Origin: Candidatus Dojkabacteria bacterium
Lineage (GTDB): Bacteria > Patescibacteria > Dojkabacteria > SC72
Assembly (NCBI GenBank): GCA_023229785.1
Contig: JALNYV010000029.1
Location: 1 to 21,703, forward strand
Reading direction: 5' to 3'
DNA length: 21,703 nucleotides
Positions within the stretch are counted from its first letter, which is position 1, and the number at the start of each line of letters is the position of its first letter. Positions 1-6,642 of the stretch are shown here, piece by piece. The notes below the pieces were generated by a model, which saw only the letters and a program-made list of their open reading frames with translations, made no database searches and was not told the DNA's origin. Made by a program: the position numbers and the translations under genes.

Positions 1-213
1 TGTTCTTCTTGAGATACATTTAACCATTAACTTGCCAAACTCATTTTCATCTTTAGACCGCTTAAGTATCTTTTCTTTATTGTGTGCGTACTCAAATAGT
101 CCATTTGAAATAGCTTCTTGTACATCAACTCCAATAACAGCATGCACACGCTTTGCAATTATCTTTGTAATTAAATCAGCATACTTTTTGTCACATATGT
201 CTTTGTCCGTCAT
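1..213 (-). CDS. Partial protein, possibly sigma-factor-like (runs off left edge)
   Basis: This is an open frame of 71 codons from ATG at 213 to the window edge with no stop, so the C-terminus lies outside. The start overlaps the stop of the upstream gene as ATGA (210-213) and has an AAGGAG site just before it. The visible part is charged and helical, with acidic/aromatic spacing (VDVQEAISNGLFEYA, then DENEFGKLMVKCISRR) that faintly recalls region 2 of small sigma-70-family factors. That likeness is an inference from a fragment only; it could equally be an unrelated helical phage protein. As the visible end of the left-arm operon, a regulator of later genes would be plausible. Confidence 0.6.
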   Translation of the reverse strand, partial: MTDKDICDKKYADLITKIIAKRVHAVIGVDVQEAISNGLFEYAHNKEKILKRSKDENEFGKLMVKCISRRT

Positions 214-503
214 GCTTCTCCTTGCCCGTCTTCATGCTCTTTTATAGTTCTTATTGTCCACGCCAGTCCTAATATATACCTATCAGACACAGGTTCTCCT
301 GTCATAAATCTACGAAGTGTTTCTGAGCATACTTCAGAAAGACGGTTTCCAGATAAAGAGCAAGAAGCAAAAGATTCTGAAAAGGTTGCTATTTCCTTAA
401 AGTCCAAAGAACGTAGGTATTTTATTGCTTCATATGCCGCCGGGTGTGGCTCACTTAATCCTAATGTACCCCTTTCAGTATCATTCTTTTCTTTTTTCAT
501 CAT
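210..503 (-). CDS. Unrecognised 97-aa phage protein
   Basis: The start is taken at the first of two consecutive ATGs (503, 500), preceded by AAAGGA and lying inside the 3' end of the upstream gene, so translation is probably coupled. An upstream in-frame start at 536 lacks a ribosome site. The protein has a lysine-rich beginning, then a mostly helical region with motifs SEPHPAAYEAIKYLRSLDF, LSGNRLSEVCSETLRRFM and VSDRYILGLAWTIR. No signal peptide, membrane segment or cysteine pair is seen. It ends in an ATGA overlap with the next gene. I do not recognise a characterised family; the compact helical make-up would fit a small regulatory or adaptor protein, but this is not shown. Confidence 0.75.
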   Translation of the reverse strand: MMKKEKNDTERGTLGLSEPHPAAYEAIKYLRSLDFKEIATFSESFASCSLSGNRLSEVCSETLRRFMTGEPVSDRYILGLAWTIRTIKEHEDGQGEA

Positions 504-870
504 TCTCTTTTTCCTTTGGCTCTTCCTTTGTTTCATTTACTATTATGTCTTGTGTAGTTGTCATTGTCCACTCACCCTTTTCTGGGTAAAAATCATAAGG
601 CCTACCTACACCATACAAGACTACTATAGGATAATTAATAGGTGGCTTAACTAACATCTTCTTGCCTTTAATGTAGGTTATTGTTGGTGGTTTTTGTTCT
701 TTCTCTACATTGAGTTCATATTCTTGTAACACCTTAAATGGTCCGGTTGTTCCATTTTCTTTGATATAGTTAAAAAGTTCTTCCAAGGTGTCAAACTCTT
801 TAGCATGTTCCCAAAGATTGCGCCCATTTCTATCTTTTTGCTTAATCGCTAGTATTAATTTCTTAGCCAT
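481..870 (-). CDS. Unrecognised 129-aa phage protein
   Basis: It starts with ATG at 870 after an AAAGGAC ribosome site with good spacing. The N-terminal third has alternating hydrophobic strands (KKLILAIKQ) followed by a helix (TLEELFNYIKEN); the middle is Pro/Lys-rich and contains a possible strand pair (TITYIKGKKMLV, YPIVVLYGVG); the last 25 residues are almost all Glu, Lys, Asp and Asn and are probably disordered. The charged tail coincides with the overlap with the following gene, so it may be shaped partly by that gene's start region. No family recognised. Confidence 0.75.
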   Translation of the reverse strand: MAKKLILAIKQKDRNGRNLWEHAKEFDTLEELFNYIKENGTTGPFKVLQEYELNVEKEQKPPTITYIKGKKMLVKPPINYPIVVLYGVGRPYDFYPEKGEWTMTTTQDIIVNETKEEPKEKENDEKRKE

Positions 871-896
871 TTTGTCCTTTCTTGTTATTCAATTAT

Positions 897-1124
897 TCAG
901 TCAGCTTCCCATAGAACTATTGTAAAAGTAATTAATCCAATTATAAAGTATATTTGTATTGCTCCCAGAAGGAACACACCCAGAGCAACAACTGCTAATT
1001 GTGGCCAAAATCCTCGACCACTCATTTCACACAGTTGCCAGATAACAAGGAACAACTCAGTAGGAATTAAACCCATTATTATCATTAGCAGTTGAAACAA
1101 CATTTTCATCAGTATTTCTTTCAT
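897..1124 (-). CDS. Small two-TM membrane protein, 75 aa
   Basis: Two long hydrophobic segments (about residues 8-30 and 42-71) separated by a short polar loop with SGRGFWPQ predict a two-pass inner-membrane micro-protein. ATG at 1124 overlaps the upstream stop as ATGA, so translation is likely coupled; there is no strong ribosome site of its own. Phage accessory operons often carry such small membrane proteins, some of which act in superinfection exclusion or lysis control; nothing here decides between these. Gene likely real because it fits exactly between neighbours. Confidence 0.7.
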   Translation of the reverse strand: MKEILMKMLFQLLMIIMGLIPTELFLVIWQLCEMSGRGFWPQLAVVALGVFLLGAIQIYFIIGLITFTIVLWEAD

Positions 1125-1396
1125 TGTTTAAATGTCTCCTTTCTTGACCAATCTATTCCGGTGATTCTAACCATGCGGTTAGGATTAAAGTCCGCGTAAC
1201 AATTATAGCCTTGTGATGATATCCATATCTCATCGTTGGGTACAAATTTATTTATCACAACATTTATATTACAATCCTCTGACAGTTTTATTGTGTTAGT
1301 TAATATCTCTTTAAGTGCATAGAATACCTCATCCATGTTTTTATTAGAAGTAAACACTATTGGTGACTTATTATTGTAATTATTTAATGATATCAT
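1121..1396 (-). CDS. Unrecognised 91-aa protein
   Basis: The start is placed at ATG 1396, which overlaps the upstream stop as ATGA, rather than the longer frame to 1420. It is a mixed alpha/beta protein: strand SPIVFTS, helix MDEVFYALKEILTNTIKLSE, strand NINVVINKF, and a C-terminal part with aromatic and Asn residues (GYNCYADFNPNRMVRITGIDW). No membrane segment or metal site. The start has only a weak AAAGAAAAG ribosome site, consistent with coupling. Family not recognised. Confidence 0.7.
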   Translation of the reverse strand: MISLNNYNNKSPIVFTSNKNMDEVFYALKEILTNTIKLSEDCNINVVINKFVPNDEIWISSQGYNCYADFNPNRMVRITGIDWSRKETFKQ

Positions 1397-1695
1397 ACTT
1401 TTCTTTTGCTTTCTGTGCAATGATTACACCTGAAATTATTACAAGTATGTACAGGAAAATAGTATTCTTTATGATAAAAACACCACTCCTCCTCAAACCA
1501 ATACCAATAGCAGAAATCACAGATGTTGTTACCACAATTAAATGGTGGCTTATATGGTATGTTTAACCAACGTAGGTATACCCATTTCACGATAAATCTA
1601 CGAATTTCTTCCCATACACCCCCTACCCACCAATTACAAAAAAAGGATAACTTTTTAATAATAGAATGAAGTTCACTGTAAACTGGTCTTTTCAT
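1393..1695 (-). CDS. Trp/Tyr/Cys-rich 100-aa protein
   Basis: The protein begins with a short amphipathic helix and then is unusually rich in Trp, Tyr, Phe and Cys, with CGNNICDFC and CNNFRCNHC near the C-terminus: two CxxxxCxxC/CxxxxCxxC-like groups that could bind metal. Start and stop both form ATGA overlaps with neighbours (1692-1695 and 1393-1396), placing it firmly in the operon. The aromatic-rich middle could be membrane-associated. I do not know a family; the strong overlap structure is the main support that it is translated. Confidence 0.65.
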   Translation of the reverse strand: MKRPVYSELHSIIKKLSFFCNWWVGGVWEEIRRFIVKWVYLRWLNIPYKPPFNCGNNICDFCYWYWFEEEWCFYHKEYYFPVHTCNNFRCNHCTESKRKV

Positions 1696-1901
1696 TTCCC
1701 CTCCCTTGTCGTCGATAGCTTGGCTATATCATCTTTAGATATGGCATAATGTGTTTTTATGTTACATGCCCGACAAAGCTGAACGCAACGATATAAATCC
1801 GGTATGCCAACACGCACGCTGAGGGTTGGGGTTTCGTCTATAATCTCCACGGTTGCTATGCCACCACAGAGCCAACATTTCTTATATCGCATCCCACTCA
1901 T
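1692..1901 (-). CDS. Small zinc-ribbon protein, 69 aa
   Basis: Cys pairs CWLCG near residue 9 and CRAC near residue 43 are spaced as in a small treble-clef or zinc-ribbon fold, with a third Cys (YRCVQL) between. The start ATG (1901) has a GGAGGGG site and overlaps the upstream stop as ATGA. After the second Cys pair comes a short helix (HYAISKDDIAKLS). Zinc-ribbon micro-proteins of this size are common in phages; function, likely nucleic-acid or protein binding, is not shown by the sequence. Confidence 0.75.
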   Translation of the reverse strand: MSGMRYKKCWLCGGIATVEIIDETPTLSVRVGIPDLYRCVQLCRACNIKTHYAISKDDIAKLSTTREGK

Positions 1902-2215
1902 AGCCCCTCCCCCTCGAACTGCTCGGCTAAAAGGTTGCAGAAGTCGCCTCGGATGAGGTCATATTCTTGTGTGAAGTCTTTGCGAAATTGACCTCCACGA
2001 CGACGCCAGTCTCTAATGGGAAGCCAATAGTTTCCATTAGTTTCCTTATATATCTCCTGATAAATATCACGCAAATCAACGGAGTGCTCCTTGCCTATGA
2101 CGCTTAATGCGTGGCAAAGGCCTCTCGTTGTCATAGACCTCTCCTTAACACTTCTCTCCTCCCACGGCTTATAGTACGCCGCCGCTATAAATCGCATTGC
2201 TTCACTTGCTTTCAT
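1898..2215 (-). CDS. Unrecognised basic/acidic 105-aa protein
   Basis: The frame extends to a GTG at 2269, but ATG at 2215 is preferred because GGGGGAG lies just upstream and the extra residues look non-coding (Gly-rich). The protein carries helices EAMRFIAAAYYKPWEERSVKER and RGLCHALSVIGKEHSVDLRDIYQEIYKE and an Arg-rich patch DWRRRGGQFRKDF before an acidic helix. The repeated Arg/aromatic pattern could suit nucleic-acid binding. This region (about 1700-2900) is noticeably more GC-rich than the rest of the arm, hinting at a different origin. No family recognised. Confidence 0.65.
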   Translation of the reverse strand: MKASEAMRFIAAAYYKPWEERSVKERSMTTRGLCHALSVIGKEHSVDLRDIYQEIYKETNGNYWLPIRDWRRRGGQFRKDFTQEYDLIRGDFCNLLAEQFEGEGL

Positions 2216-2291
2216 TTCGGCCACTCCCCCACCCGCAGTGACGCGGGGACCTTGGTTATATCCGTCCACGGGATTGTGGTTTTATTGATGC

Positions 2292-2588
2292 TCATTCTTT
2301 CACCTTCTTCTTCCCAATGTGACTATCAGGGCATCGCGGCTTGTCAGGCTGGCAATCACATGGTTGTTTGTACCCGGCTCGGCATAACCATTCGATGTCG
2401 CCATCTGGGCATAGCATAAACTCTTCTCCAAGACAACAATAGCATTCGTCACCGTAGAGGCCATTAAAATCATTACTTCCCAAATAATCATCAACAATGT
2501 CTCTTAGAGTATGTAACGGGTCGTACGGCACCTCGTTCTTGATTGACTCCATCAGTATCTGCTTCACTGTTGGGTTTTTAGATTTCAT
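2292..2588 (-). CDS. Cys-rich phage protein, 98 aa
   Basis: The N-terminal helix (VKQILMESIKNE) leads to the motif IVDDYLGSNDFNGLYGDECYCCLGEEFMLC, then a Cys-rich tail with CRAGYK and CDCQPDKPRC. This order (a 'YL..N.F.GL' helix followed by CxC / C..GYK cysteines) matches a widespread family of unannotated phage and prophage proteins that I recognise by pattern but cannot name. The cysteines probably bind zinc. The gene starts 11 nt inside the end of the upstream DUF1737-type gene, with GGTGAAAG as ribosome site. Confidence 0.75.
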   Translation of the reverse strand: MKSKNPTVKQILMESIKNEVPYDPLHTLRDIVDDYLGSNDFNGLYGDECYCCLGEEFMLCPDGDIEWLCRAGYKQPCDCQPDKPRCPDSHIGKKKVKE

Positions 2589-3600
2589 CTTTCACCTCGT
2601 TTTCTGGCGGCAACACAGTCCCGCAATCGTTGCACGTCTCGCTACCATGCAGTGTCGTCTCGTCGCACGTGCGGTTGAACGTCGCGTCGTCGTGGGGACA
2701 AGGTGGTTGTCCGGGGCTATCTCCCGGTGCTGTCTCAATTTTCTTTATCCGCTCCAATTCTCTAAGTCTCGTCCGCGCTTTCTTTTGAACTTTATTGACG
2801 TACTCTGTCGTTTCTCGTAACGTCTCTAAGAGTGTTGGCCCCGTCGACAAAACATTGGTGTTGTTGTGGGGACACCTGTCATCAGTAAGAATAACCCCGC
2901 ATTGTGCACATTCTCTAACATCATCTCTCCAATCTATTGTGCTATCGTGGGGGCATTTTTGGGTCTCATGTCTGGTCTCATATAACTGATACAATTTATC
3001 TAATTGTTTCTTAAATTCTTCTTTTTCTTCATCAGTTGTTGGCATAATCACATCAATATATCCCTCTGACGATTTCTCAATAACACCCTTATAATAGTCG
3101 GTTGTGTCGTTGTCATCTTCCTCCTTCTCTTTCCTTATCTTATCCACTTCTTCTTTCATCTTTTCAAAGGCTTCGTCCGTCATTGGTTTGCCGGTGCCTT
3201 TAAGAGAGAAAGTATGCTGATTAGATGATGGGGCTTCATTTTGCCTATTAAGAGATTCTAACACTTTTATTTTTAACTCTTCTATTTTTTCATTTGAAAC
3301 AGGCTTTGGTGGTATATTGGACAGGGGACCGGTAAATATTGGCATATCAATTGGACCATCAACTGTTGGCAGGTTGTCTTCACGGTATAAAGTCCCTTTT
3401 AAATTTGGTACTGGTTTTGGCGGTACCTCAAGGGCTGGTATCCTTATCATCGCTTGTACAAACCCCTTTTCTACCATATAATTAGCATCAACACCATGAT
3501 AACTCATAGGTCCACCATGTAATTCCCACCCCTCGTTGAGCATCTTCTGAACTTGTTGCTCTACCTTGGTGGGGGTACCAAATACTATCTTATACTCCAT
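2578..3600 (-). CDS. DUF1737-like protein with repeated CPH zinc-ribbon tail
   Basis: 340 aa, the longest left-arm protein. Residues 1-55 match the DUF1737 pattern (VFGTPTKVEQQVQKMLNEGWELHGG, then FVQAM), a small domain of unknown function. A proline-rich linker (about 56-140) and a charged helical region (140-213) follow. The C-terminal part has three 'CPH' elements (C216, C243, C301), the first and last followed by CxxC pairs (C231/C234, C323/C326), which suggests two zinc ribbons separated by a coiled-coil-like segment (260-290). Start chosen at ATG 3600 after a strong AAGGAGG site, 11 nt inside the upstream gene. Joining DUF1737 to such ribbons is unusual; role unknown. Confidence 0.8.
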   Translation of the reverse strand: MEYKIVFGTPTKVEQQVQKMLNEGWELHGGPMSYHGVDANYMVEKGFVQAMIRIPALEVPPKPVPNLKGTLYREDNLPTVDGPIDMPIFTGPLSNIPPKPVSNEKIEELKIKVLESLNRQNEAPSSNQHTFSLKGTGKPMTDEAFEKMKEEVDKIRKEKEEDDNDTTDYYKGVIEKSSEGYIDVIMPTTDEEKEEFKKQLDKLYQLYETRHETQKCPHDSTIDWRDDVRECAQCGVILTDDRCPHNNTNVLSTGPTLLETLRETTEYVNKVQKKARTRLRELERIKKIETAPGDSPGQPPCPHDDATFNRTCDETTLHGSETCNDCGTVLPPENEVKDEI

Positions 3601-3961
3601 CTGCTTCCTCCTTATCGGTTACTATTCCACCTTTATACTTAGTCCTACAACCATTACAAGTGTAGATGTCGCCTGCCCTAGTGAAAACATTTGCTCCACA
3701 ACTACAATGAAACGAACTTGTTTGTCCGGGCAAAAAAATCATTGCTGGAGTTTTACTGTCTCTTTCTGTATTGTTATGCTTTTCACGTAAATCAACATGG
3801 CCATCTTCTTTATCTAGACGAGCAAGCAGAGTTTCAACTATATCTGTCGTTTTATAATATAGTCGCTCTTGCTCATCATAACGCAATCCGTCATGAACAT
3901 CAACAACAAATTTCAACAACGAACGAAGTGCTTCTGTTAATTCTTTTTCTAGCTCAGTCAT
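3590..3961 (-). CDS. Helical protein with C-terminal zinc ribbon, 123 aa
   Basis: The N-terminal 60 residues form a helical region (TELEKELTEALRSLLKF, TDIVETLLARL); residues 84-110 carry a zinc ribbon with cysteines C86, C88, C102 and C105 (FHCSCGANVF, then YTCNGCRTKYKGG). This kind of ribbon is common in small phage proteins and usually mediates nucleic-acid or protein contacts. The start overlaps the upstream gene as ATGA (3958-3961) and its end overlaps the start of the DUF1737-type gene. Gene identity beyond the ribbon is not recognised. Confidence 0.8.
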   Translation of the reverse strand: MTELEKELTEALRSLLKFVVDVHDGLRYDEQERLYYKTTDIVETLLARLDKEDGHVDLREKHNNTERDSKTPAMIFLPGQTSSFHCSCGANVFTRAGDIYTCNGCRTKYKGGIVTDKEEADGV

Positions 3962-4185
3962 TTATTATCTTCCCAAAATTTCTTAAACAACTTACGCATT
4001 TCGGGGATGCTTATCCTCAGTATCTCTGCCCCTCGTGACATAGTTATTTCTCCATGTTTAAGCGCAAATAAAACAAGCTCTTTAGTATAGTCTGAACAAT
4101 CCGTCTTATTTTTTTCTTCTCTCCTCTTTATCCGTCTAACTAATTCTTCAACCATGCATACTAATTCTTTTTCAGTTTTTGTCAT
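3958..4185 (-). CDS. Small helix-turn-helix DNA-binding protein, 75 aa
   Basis: Residues 1-30 are a charged coil (VEELVRRIKRREEKN). Residues about 40-70 read LFALKHGEITMSRGAEILRISIPEMRKLFKKF, a typical helix-turn-helix: 'G.I...RAAEILGIS..E..KL', as in UPF0175-like and other small phage/antitoxin regulators. It probably binds DNA as a dimer through the N-terminal helix. It sits directly downstream of the cytosine-methylase-like gene, with a GGAGTAGGAA site before ATG 4185, and may autoregulate or control neighbouring operons. The exact family is uncertain. Confidence 0.75.
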   Translation of the reverse strand: MTKTEKELVCMVEELVRRIKRREEKNKTDCSDYTKELVLFALKHGEITMSRGAEILRISIPEMRKLFKKFWEDNK

Positions 4186-4194
4186 TGTTAATTC

Positions 4195-4728
4195 CTACTC
4201 CCAATATTGGCGAAATTCAGGGTTGTCAAAAATTACTACTTTTGGTTTTTTGTATATCTTAGTTGATAGCTCATAAGGAGTTTTTAAGAAAATGTACCAT
4301 TCATCAAGTTGTGGATACCATTTACTGTCAATAACATGCTCTATTGTATAATTTTTACCATAATAATAAGGATGAATAATTTGTGTCGGCTTTGGTCCAA
4401 TTGTATTTATCCACCCTACGGGATTCTCAACACAAACTTTACCAATGTTGGCATTCAACAGAGTAAAAAAGAAATCCCTTGCGGCTTCTCTTTTTTCCTG
4501 TCTACCCGGAGCATTCCAGACATGGTTTGCGCTGTACGACAAATAAGTACAAGGTGGGTGCGCTATCATCAAATCCCAACCATCGTTGATGATGTCCATT
4601 ACATCACCTTGATAGTGCGGGCCGGGTTTTTCAGTGGGCAACAAATCACACGACATCGCATCAAAATCACGAGCAATAAAGGCATCCCTGACAATACCGG
4701 AAAATTCACAAGCAACTAATACTTTCAT
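4195..4728 (-). CDS. C5-cytosine DNA methyltransferase-like phage protein
   Basis: 177 aa. It shows a SAM-binding-like start (MKVLVACEFSGIVRDAF, motif I region), a motif-IV-like HPPCTYLS with P58-P59-C60 (the Pro-Cys of 5-methylcytosine enzymes) and a motif-VI-like VENPVG with E101-N102. It is much shorter than typical Dcm-type enzymes (over 300 aa) and shows no obvious target-recognition domain; such short forms are common in phages and their activity is generally untested. ATG 4728 is chosen because AAGGAG precedes it; the longer start at 4743 has no site. Possible roles are protection of phage DNA from restriction or base modification. Confidence 0.8.
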   Translation of the reverse strand: MKVLVACEFSGIVRDAFIARDFDAMSCDLLPTEKPGPHYQGDVMDIINDGWDLMIAHPPCTYLSYSANHVWNAPGRQEKREAARDFFFTLLNANIGKVCVENPVGWINTIGPKPTQIIHPYYYGKNYTIEHVIDSKWYPQLDEWYIFLKTPYELSTKIYKKPKVVIFDNPEFRQYWE

Positions 4729-4746
4729 GTGCTCCTTTTTCATTAT

Positions 4747-4998
4747 TTAACTTGCCGACAATTGACTTAAACTTTTTAAGTTTATTATAAGATTATCTAT
4801 TCCATCAAATTTTTTCAACAATTTACTCACATATTTATAACCATGATGTGTGTCACGAAGTTCCCCCAAAGAGGCTATAAATGCAAATTTATTTTCTTCA
4901 GTGGGAGAAACAACAAATGTTTCTACAGCCTCATTTAAAATGCATAATCTGTACCAATATTCAGTACTTCTATCAGCATCTAACATACCGTCACTCAT
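4747..4998 (-). CDS. Unrecognised helical 83-aa protein
   Basis: The start at 4998 has a near-perfect AGGAGG site and forms an ATGA overlap with the upstream membrane-protein gene (4995-4998). The protein is mostly helical, with segments STEYWYRLCILNEAVETFVV and NKFAFIASLGELRDT, and a leucine-rich amphipathic C-terminal helix (VSKLLKKFDGIDNLIINLKSL). No membrane span, cysteine pair or recognised motif. It lies immediately upstream of the cytosine-methylase-like gene and would be co-translated at similar levels. Confidence 0.75.
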   Translation of the reverse strand: MSDGMLDADRSTEYWYRLCILNEAVETFVVSPTEENKFAFIASLGELRDTHHGYKYVSKLLKKFDGIDNLIINLKSLSQLSAS

Positions 4999-5219
4999 TT
5001 GATGCCTCCTATAGTTGAGACTACAACCATTAACAACATAAAGAAAATATAGACTGCAACAATAAAAACTACGGAGCGAGCCAACATATCTGTTATGTTT
5101 CTGGGTTTACTTCTTAGGGCCTTACACAAGTCGTACCCAAGTAAGCATAGTAATAACAAGTCACTAATACTAAGTAAAACAATCATAGTTAATGCAAACA
5201 CATCAAAAAAATTAATCAT
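4995..5219 (-). CDS. Two-TM membrane micro-protein, 74 aa
   Basis: Residues about 5-30 (FALTMIVLLSISDLLLLCLLGY) and 49-72 (VVFIVAVYIFFMLLMVVVSTI) are two clear membrane spans, separated by a positively charged loop (CKALRSKPRNITDMLARS), which by the positive-inside rule would be cytoplasmic. ATG 5219 has AAAAGGAAA about ten bases upstream. Second in a run of three small membrane-protein genes (4995-5592). Family not recognised. Confidence 0.75.
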   Translation of the reverse strand: MINFFDVFALTMIVLLSISDLLLLCLLGYDLCKALRSKPRNITDMLARSVVFIVAVYIFFMLLMVVVSTIGGIK

Positions 5220-5223
5220 AAAT

Positions 5224-5469
5224 TTAATTTCCTTTTAAATATGGCCCGTAATTGTTGGTTATAGATAGTATACTAACACCTAAAGATAGGATAGTAAGAA
5301 ATGATACAATTATTACTATTAGAATATCACCACTGGCTGTGTAATCACCTTCTCCATAACGTCTAAATCCGTCAAGGCAAAAGCAAAAATAGCATATGAA
5401 ACACATAATTATAGGAACACATATAACTATTATAGAGGCTAAAATTTCCACAATAATATTCATTATCAT
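5224..5469 (-). CDS. Two-TM membrane micro-protein, 81 aa
   Basis: Hydrophobic spans at about residues 4-32 (IIVEILASIIVICVPIIMCF and onward, with several Cys) and 47-70 (ILIVIIVSFLTILSLGVSIL) flank a polar loop LDGFRRYGEGDYTASGD. ATG 5469 follows AAAGGA with 8-nt spacing; an alternative ATG lies two codons in. It ends 5 bases before the next membrane-protein gene. No family recognised; the run of adjacent small membrane proteins suggests a shared membrane-directed role, by inference only. Confidence 0.75.
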   Translation of the reverse strand: MIMNIIVEILASIIVICVPIIMCFICYFCFCLDGFRRYGEGDYTASGDILIVIIVSFLTILSLGVSILSITNNYGPYLKGN

Positions 5470-5481
5470 AAATTCATTCCT

Positions 5482-5592
5482 TTAAAATATCGCTTGTATT
5501 ACACCAACCGTGGCTAGCATACAGATACTTAGAAAAAAGAGAAAAATTGCGGCTGTGGAAACGAACACAACCATTAGAACATTAACAAGCAT
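5482..5592 (-). CDS. 36-aa single-TM micro-protein
   Basis: A short gene. ATG at 5592 follows AAAGGATTAGTG, a good ribosome site embedded in the end of the adenine methylase gene, and the frame ends with TAA at 5482-5484. The peptide MLVNVLMVVFVSTAAIFLFF... is one continuous hydrophobic span with almost no charge. Start overlaps the methylase by 11 nt, in the style of all other junctions in this operon, and it exactly fills what would otherwise be the largest gap in the region. Likely a membrane micro-protein; function unknown. Confidence 0.6.
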   Translation of the reverse strand: MLVNVLMVVFVSTAAIFLFFLSICMLATVGVIQAIF

Positions 5593-6298
5593 CACTAATC
5601 CTTTCTTTAGCTATCTCTACAAAAGTTGAATCATTATCTATACCAATTGCCCGTCTATCTTCCAATACTGCTGCTAAGACAAATGAGCCACTACCACAGA
5701 AGTTATCCAGAACGATATCCCCTATATTGGAATAAGTTCTAACCAACCATCTACCTAAGTCTACTGGTTTTTGGGTAGGGTGTAACCCCCTCTCTTGTTT
5801 AAACTTAAGTATCCCTTTAGGGTATCTGGTACCTGTGTTTACAATAGGGGTTTCACGTGTTTGTTTGATATTGGAGGCAATCCCCTTACTTCGTTTAGAA
5901 TTCCATGTATATGGTTTACCTTCTTCCATTTGGGGATTATACAATAAGGTACCATTACCAAATACAGCAATATTCTCAAAGTTAATCATAGGCATGTACT
6001 TGGCTTTATATGGAGAGGTGCCATTTGGTTTTTCCCAGATAAGCTCATACTTAAACCATTCAAGATTACTCGTGATTAGTTTACTAAAGAATGGTTGTTG
6101 GCCCATCATGACAATAGCTCTGCCGGGTTTTATAATCCTTTTGTACTGTGCCCATAACTCTTCAAAAGAAACGAGGTTATTCCATTTGCAAGCTGTTTTT
6201 TCATATGGCGGGTCAGTAAGAATCATATCAAAGCTTTTATCTGGAAAGGTTTTCATAATTTCCAAACAATCACCATATCTTATACAACAATTCTCCAT
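5582..6298 (-). CDS. DNA adenine (N6) methyltransferase, beta-type motif order
   Basis: 238 aa. Motif IV DPPY at residues 29-32 (ILTDPPYEKTACKWNN) precedes the SAM-binding motif I (LDNFCGSGSF, about 197-206), the order of beta-class amino-methyltransferases; HPTQKP (about 173-178), typical of this group, lies between. It should transfer a methyl group from SAM to the exocyclic amine of adenine (N4-cytosine not excluded). No restriction-enzyme partner is present, so it is best read as an orphan phage methylase protecting against host restriction or marking phage DNA. ATG 6298 has no clear ribosome site but is one base after the TAA of a tiny upstream ORF, suggesting coupled translation. Confidence 0.88.
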   Translation of the reverse strand: MENCCIRYGDCLEIMKTFPDKSFDMILTDPPYEKTACKWNNLVSFEELWAQYKRIIKPGRAIVMMGQQPFFSKLITSNLEWFKYELIWEKPNGTSPYKAKYMPMINFENIAVFGNGTLLYNPQMEEGKPYTWNSKRSKGIASNIKQTRETPIVNTGTRYPKGILKFKQERGLHPTQKPVDLGRWLVRTYSNIGDIVLDNFCGSGSFVLAAVLEDRRAIGIDNDSTFVEIAKERISDAC

Positions 6299-6299
6299 A

Positions 6300-6335
6300 T
6301 TAGTCTAACCCGTGTTTTGTCAAATAAGCCTTCAC
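6300..6335 (-). CDS. Possible 11-codon leader ORF upstream of the methylase
   Basis: AAAGGAAAATATA precedes a GTG at 6335, opening an 11-residue frame (VKAYLTKHGLD) that ends in TAA one base before the methylase ATG (TAATATG). The methylase lacks its own clear ribosome site, so ribosomes ending here could re-initiate. The same frame stays open several codons upstream of GTG, so it might instead be the tail of a disrupted gene. Short length makes this tentative. Confidence 0.3.
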   Translation of the reverse strand: MKAYLTKHGLD

Positions 6336-6360
6336 TATATTTTCCTTTACAACAACGTGT

Positions 6361-6642
6361 TTAAATTGACAAAAGAATTCTCAATTTTTCAATTATTTTT
6401 AGCTTTTGTACTTTTTTTACCATAAACATTACCGATGTTTCCCAAAGCCAGTATAGTGCTGTTATTAAGCAAGCAACTATGCTCATAGCTACAATAACAG
6501 GCCAGAGCAGAGATAGAAAGAAAGCAAGAACACCAATTATAGCACTATAAGTCTTGTCATTCTCTTCCCCAAAAACACTGTATATGATGACGTTAAACAC
6601 AAAAGTCATGAAAAGGTATAGGATAGTGTAGAATGTCAACAT
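6361..6642 (-). CDS. Multi-TM membrane protein, 93 aa
   Basis: A first span at about residues 3-25 (FYTILYLFMTFVFNVIIYSVF) is followed by a polar loop (GEENDKTYS) and a long hydrophobic stretch (about 34-75) that can hold two spans (IIGVLAFFLSLLWPVIVAMS and IVACLITALYWLWE). The basic C-terminus (VKKVQKLKIIEKLR) is probably cytoplasmic. The start overlaps the Lar-fusion gene by a few bases and uses GAGG upstream. No recognised family. Confidence 0.7.
   Translation of the reverse strand: MLTFYTILYLFMTFVFNVIIYSVFGEENDKTYSAIIGVLAFFLSLLWPVIVAMSIVACLITALYWLWETSVMFMVKKVQKLKIIEKLRILLSI

Noticed and set aside
32..247. Plus-strand ORF at the left edge
   Set aside because: Opposite to a minus-strand frame that is open to the edge, coupled by ATGA to its neighbour and has AAGGAG; the plus ORF has none of these.
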